A stretch of DNA of 64,000 nucleotides. Source: Streptomyces maremycinicus (GTDB lineage Bacteria; Actinomycetota; Actinomycetes; Streptomycetales; Streptomycetaceae). Of this stretch, positions 61,571 to 64,000 are shown piece after piece. Below the pieces are notes generated by a model, which worked only from the letters and a program-made list of their open reading frames with translations, was not told where the DNA came from and did not search any database. Position numbers and translations under genes: made by a program. The stretch is from NCBI RefSeq assembly GCF_001184025.1, contig NZ_BBYG01000021.1:62001-126000 (forward strand), in the 5' to 3' direction. Position 1 is the first letter of the stretch. The number at the start of each line of letters is the position of its first letter.

Positions 61571-62587
61571 ATGTCCCTGTCCTCGTACGCGCGTTACCCG
61601 CTCCTCTTCGGTCCCTCCCCGGTCCATCCGATGGAACGGCTCACCGCCCACCTCGGCGGGGCGGCGCTCTGGGCGAAGCGGGAGGACTGCAACTCCGGTA
61701 TCGCGTACGGCGGGAACAAGACCCGCAAGCTGGAGTACCTGGTCGCCGACGCGCTCGCGCAGGGCTGCGACACGCTCGTCTCGATCGGCGGTGTGCAGTC
61801 CAACCACACCCGTCAGGTCGCCGCCGTCGCGGCCCGCGCCGGGCTGAAGTGCGTGCTGGTGCAGGAGAGCTGGGTGGACTGGCCCGACTCCGTGTACGAC
61901 AAGGTCGGCAACATCCTCATCAGCCGGCTGGCCGGGGCCGATGTGCGCCTGGTCCGGGCCGGGTTCGGGATCGGCTTCAAGGAGAGCTGGGAACTGGCGC
62001 TCAGGGAGGTCGAGGAGTCGGGCGGGAAGCCGTACGCCATCCCGGCCGGAGCCTCCGACCATCCGCTCGGCGGCCTGGGCTTCGCCGGCTGGGCGTACGA
62101 AGTCGCCGAGCAGGAGCGGGAGGCGGGCGTCTTCTTCGACACGGTGATCGTCTGTTCGGTGACCGGGTCGACGCAGGCCGGCATGGTCGCCGGGTTCGCC
62201 GCGCTGGAGGAGGCGGGCGGTCGGACCCGGCGCGTCATCGGGATCGACGCCTCGGCGGAGCCCACCGGGACCCGTGCGCAGATCGCCCGCATCGCACACC
62301 GCACCGGGCGACTCATCGGTCTCCGGCGCGAGGTGGGCGTCGAGGACATCGAGCTGGACGAGCGGTACCACGCCGGTGTCTACGGCGTCCCGGACGAGAC
62401 GACGCTGGAGGCGATGCGGCTCGCCGCGCGGACCGAGGGCATGGTCACCGACCCCGTCTACGAGGGGAAGTCGATGGCCGGGCTCATCGACCTGGTCGCG
62501 CGCGGCGAGATCGGCCGCGACTCCACCGTGCTGTACGCGCACCTGGGCGGGCAGCCCGCGCTGAACGCGTACAGCGCGCTGTTCTAG
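61571..62587 (+). CDS. acdS: 1-aminocyclopropane-1-carboxylate deaminase
   Basis: AcdS breaks ACC, the plant ethylene precursor, into ammonia and 2-oxobutyrate using PLP. The 338-residue protein aligns along its whole length with Pseudomonas ACC deaminase from memory. It has the PLP lysine K50 (GGNKTRKLEYL), S77 in GVQSNHTRQ, and the two residues that separate ACC deaminase from D-cysteine desulfhydrase: E298 in VYEGKSM and L325 in YAHLGG. A true deaminase is therefore expected. It follows a GntR regulator and is convergent with an MFS exporter gene. It suggests a plant- or rhizosphere-associated life. Confidence 0.92.
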   Translation: MSLSSYARYPLLFGPSPVHPMERLTAHLGGAALWAKREDCNSGIAYGGNKTRKLEYLVADALAQGCDTLVSIGGVQSNHTRQVAAVAARAGLKCVLVQESWVDWPDSVYDKVGNILISRLAGADVRLVRAGFGIGFKESWELALREVEESGGKPYAIPAGASDHPLGGLGFAGWAYEVAEQEREAGVFFDTVIVCSVTGSTQAGMVAGFAALEEAGGRTRRVIGIDASAEPTGTRAQIARIAHRTGRLIGLRREVGVEDIELDERYHAGVYGVPDETTLEAMRLAARTEGMVTDPVYEGKSMAGLIDLVARGEIGRDSTVLYAHLGGQPALNAYSALF

Positions 62588-62608
62588 GTTGCGTCCGCCG
62601 GGCGGGGC

Positions 62609-64000
62609 CTAGCCGTCCAGGGCCGGGCTCCTCCGCCCGCCCCCGATCGCGACGGCGGCCGTCAGCAGGGCCGCCAGCGCGATCAGCGCGGCCGCGCCGA
62701 AGGCCCGGGCCGCGCCGTGGGTGAGGATCTCGGCCGGGCTGCCGGTCGCGTGCCGGGTGGCCGTCCCGTACACGGTGACCAGCACGGACAGACCGAGCGT
62801 GCCGCCGAGCCACTGCAAGCTCTGGAGCAGGCCGGAGGCGGCGCCGGCCTGCTCGGGACCGACCTTCGCGAGGATCGTGGCGTTCAGCGGCATCAGGGCC
62901 AGGCCGATGCCGACGCCCAACAGCAGCAGCGGGCCGAGCAGCCCCGTCGCATAGCCGTCGTCGGGGCCGATCCGCCACAGCCAGACCCCGGAGCCGGCGA
63001 GCAGCGTCATCCCGGTCAGGATCAGCGGCCTGGCGCCGAGGCGGGCGAGCAGCCGGGGGACGAACCGAACGGTCGTGAACATCACCGCCGTCATCGGCAG
63101 AAAGGCGAATCCGGCGCGCAACGGGCTGTAGCGCAGCACCTCCTGGGTGATGAGGGTGAGGAAGTAGAAGGCACCGAACATGCCGGCCGGGAGCAGCAGG
63201 ACGCCGAGGTACGCGCCCGCCCGGTCGCGGTCGGCGAAGAGCCCCAGCGGCATGATCGGCTGCTCCGCGCGGGCTTCGAGCAGGGCGAAGCCGACGAGCA
63301 GCGCGGCCGCGCCGGTGAAGCCGAGCAGCGCCAGGGTGTCGCTCCACCCCTCCTGCGAGACCCGGATGAACGCGTACACCAGCGAGCTCGTCCCGGCGGT
63401 GCCGGTCAGGGCGCCCGCCGCGTCGAACCGGCCCGCGCGACGAGGGGTCTCGGTGACGAAGCGGGGCAGGGCGAGGGCGACCGCGATCCCGATGGGCACG
63501 TTGATCAGCAGGGCCCAGCGCCAGGACGCCCAGGCGGTGAGCATGCCGCCGAGGACCAGGCCGATGGAGGCGCCGATCCCGGCCGTGGAGGAGTAGACGC
63601 CGAGGGCGTGGTGGCGGCGGGGGCCCTCGGGGAAGTTGGTGGTGATCAGGGCGAGGGTGCTGGGCGCGGTGAGGGCGGCGCCGGCTCCCTGGAGGGCACG
63701 GGCGGCGAGCAGCCAGCCCCCGTCGCCCGCCAGGCCGCCGAGCAGCGAGGAGCCGGCGAACAGCAGCACACCGAGGGCGAGCGTGCGACGGCGGCCGAGG
63801 AGGTCGCCGACGCGTCCGCCGAGCAGCAGCAGTCCGCCGAAGGCGAGGGTGTACGCGTTCAGCACCCAGGACAGCCCGGTGGGGGAGAAGCCCAGGTCGT
63901 TCCGTATGTCGGGGAGGGCGACATTGACGACCGTGGAGTCGACTCCGACCATGAGATAGGCGGTGACGATCACCAGGAGGACGGCGCCGGGCCGGGCGGC
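62609..64000 (-). CDS. MFS transporter, DHA2 (14-helix) drug-efflux family (N-terminus cut off)
   Basis: At least 463 residues are present; the start lies beyond the right edge. Many hydrophobic helices are visible. Motif A (LLGGRVGDLLGRRRTLALG) between helices 2 and 3, the D-x-x-V-V-N-V-A-L-P motif of helix 1 (DSTVVNVALPDI), and motif C-like GIGASIGLVLGGML identify a proton-driven exporter of the EmrB/QacA type. The substrate is unknown. It is convergent with acdS, with a 21-nt gap. Confidence 0.92.
   Translation of the reverse strand, partial: AARPGAVLLVIVTAYLMVGVDSTVVNVALPDIRNDLGFSPTGLSWVLNAYTLAFGGLLLLGGRVGDLLGRRRTLALGVLLFAGSSLLGGLAGDGGWLLAARALQGAGAALTAPSTLALITTNFPEGPRRHHALGVYSSTAGIGASIGLVLGGMLTAWASWRWALLINVPIGIAVALALPRFVTETPRRAGRFDAAGALTGTAGTSSLVYAFIRVSQEGWSDTLALLGFTGAAALLVGFALLEARAEQPIMPLGLFADRDRAGAYLGVLLLPAGMFGAFYFLTLITQEVLRYSPLRAGFAFLPMTAVMFTTVRFVPRLLARLGARPLILTGMTLLAGSGVWLWRIGPDDGYATGLLGPLLLLGVGIGLALMPLNATILAKVGPEQAGAASGLLQSLQWLGGTLGLSVLVTVYGTATRHATGSPAEILTHGAARAFGAAALIALAALLTAAVAIGGGRRSPALDG

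Overview
The window is a piece of Streptomyces chromosome. This is inferred from the very high G+C with strong third-codon-position bias, the sporulation regulator WhiA, a mycothiol-type isomerase family protein, OpcA, GTG/TTG starts, and the gene order uvrA–uvrC–rapZ–yvcK–whiA–gap–pgk–tpiA–secG followed by a pentose-phosphate block and a suf operon. Most of it is conserved core chromosome. No insertion sequence, prophage or CRISPR array is visible.

Layout: (1) 1–8 kb holds a truncated solute-binding lipoprotein, a metallo-hydrolase, a mycothiol-dependent isomerase-like protein, uvrA with a histone-like tail, a PfkB sugar kinase and a helix-turn-helix regulator. (2) 8.1–13.4 kb is the translationally coupled uvrC–rapZ–yvcK–whiA operon, closed by a 42-nt perfect palindrome. 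(3) 13.5–16.5 kb is a secreted M14 carboxypeptidase. (4) 16.7–22.8 kb carries lower glycolysis (gap, pgk, tpiA), secG, an RbpA-family gene and pgi. It converges on the oppositely oriented oxidative and non-oxidative pentose-phosphate operon tkt–tal–zwf–opcA–pgl (23.2–29.8 kb), so the two routes of glucose-6-phosphate use face each other. (5) 30–37 kb has ctaB and ctaA (heme O and heme A synthesis), an ABC exporter, an amidohydrolase, a nucleotidyltransferase and an AAC(3)-type acetyltransferase. (6) 37.5–44.1 kb is the complete sufR-B-D-Rieske-C-S-U-T iron-sulfur assembly operon. (7) 44.2–64 kb is more variable. It contains an AbfB-domain protein, an SMR pump with its TetR regulator, an HxlR–peroxiredoxin fusion, dapD, dapA, envelope-stress-like small proteins, an ArsR/SRPBCC pair, a secreted nuclease, PhoX with a PHO box, a Ro60 (TROVE) gene with RNA genes, a SnoaL-like remnant, a GntR regulator beside ACC deaminase, and a truncated MFS exporter.

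The most interesting find is directly upstream of the Ro60/TROVE gene (rsr). Two tandem RNA elements share a 23/26-identical 5' strand and a conserved 3' strand, and their outer helices differ in sequence but stay complementary (compensatory changes). The second copy encloses a tRNA-like module in permuted order: T arm, 3' acceptor strand, short loop, 5' acceptor strand, D arm. This is the architecture of bacterial Y RNAs of the YrlA type, so the locus looks like a Streptomyces Ro60 ribonucleoprotein with one simple and one tRNA-mimicking Y RNA.

A second theme is the number of short tandem duplications (7–34 bp units) at gene ends and in intergenic DNA. Other points worth checking are a frameshifted-looking small ORF between pgi and pgl, a SufR operator fused to the sufR start codon, and an inverted repeat in front of the secreted nuclease gene. 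Everything here was read by eye from sequence; homology statements rest on recognised motifs, not on searches.
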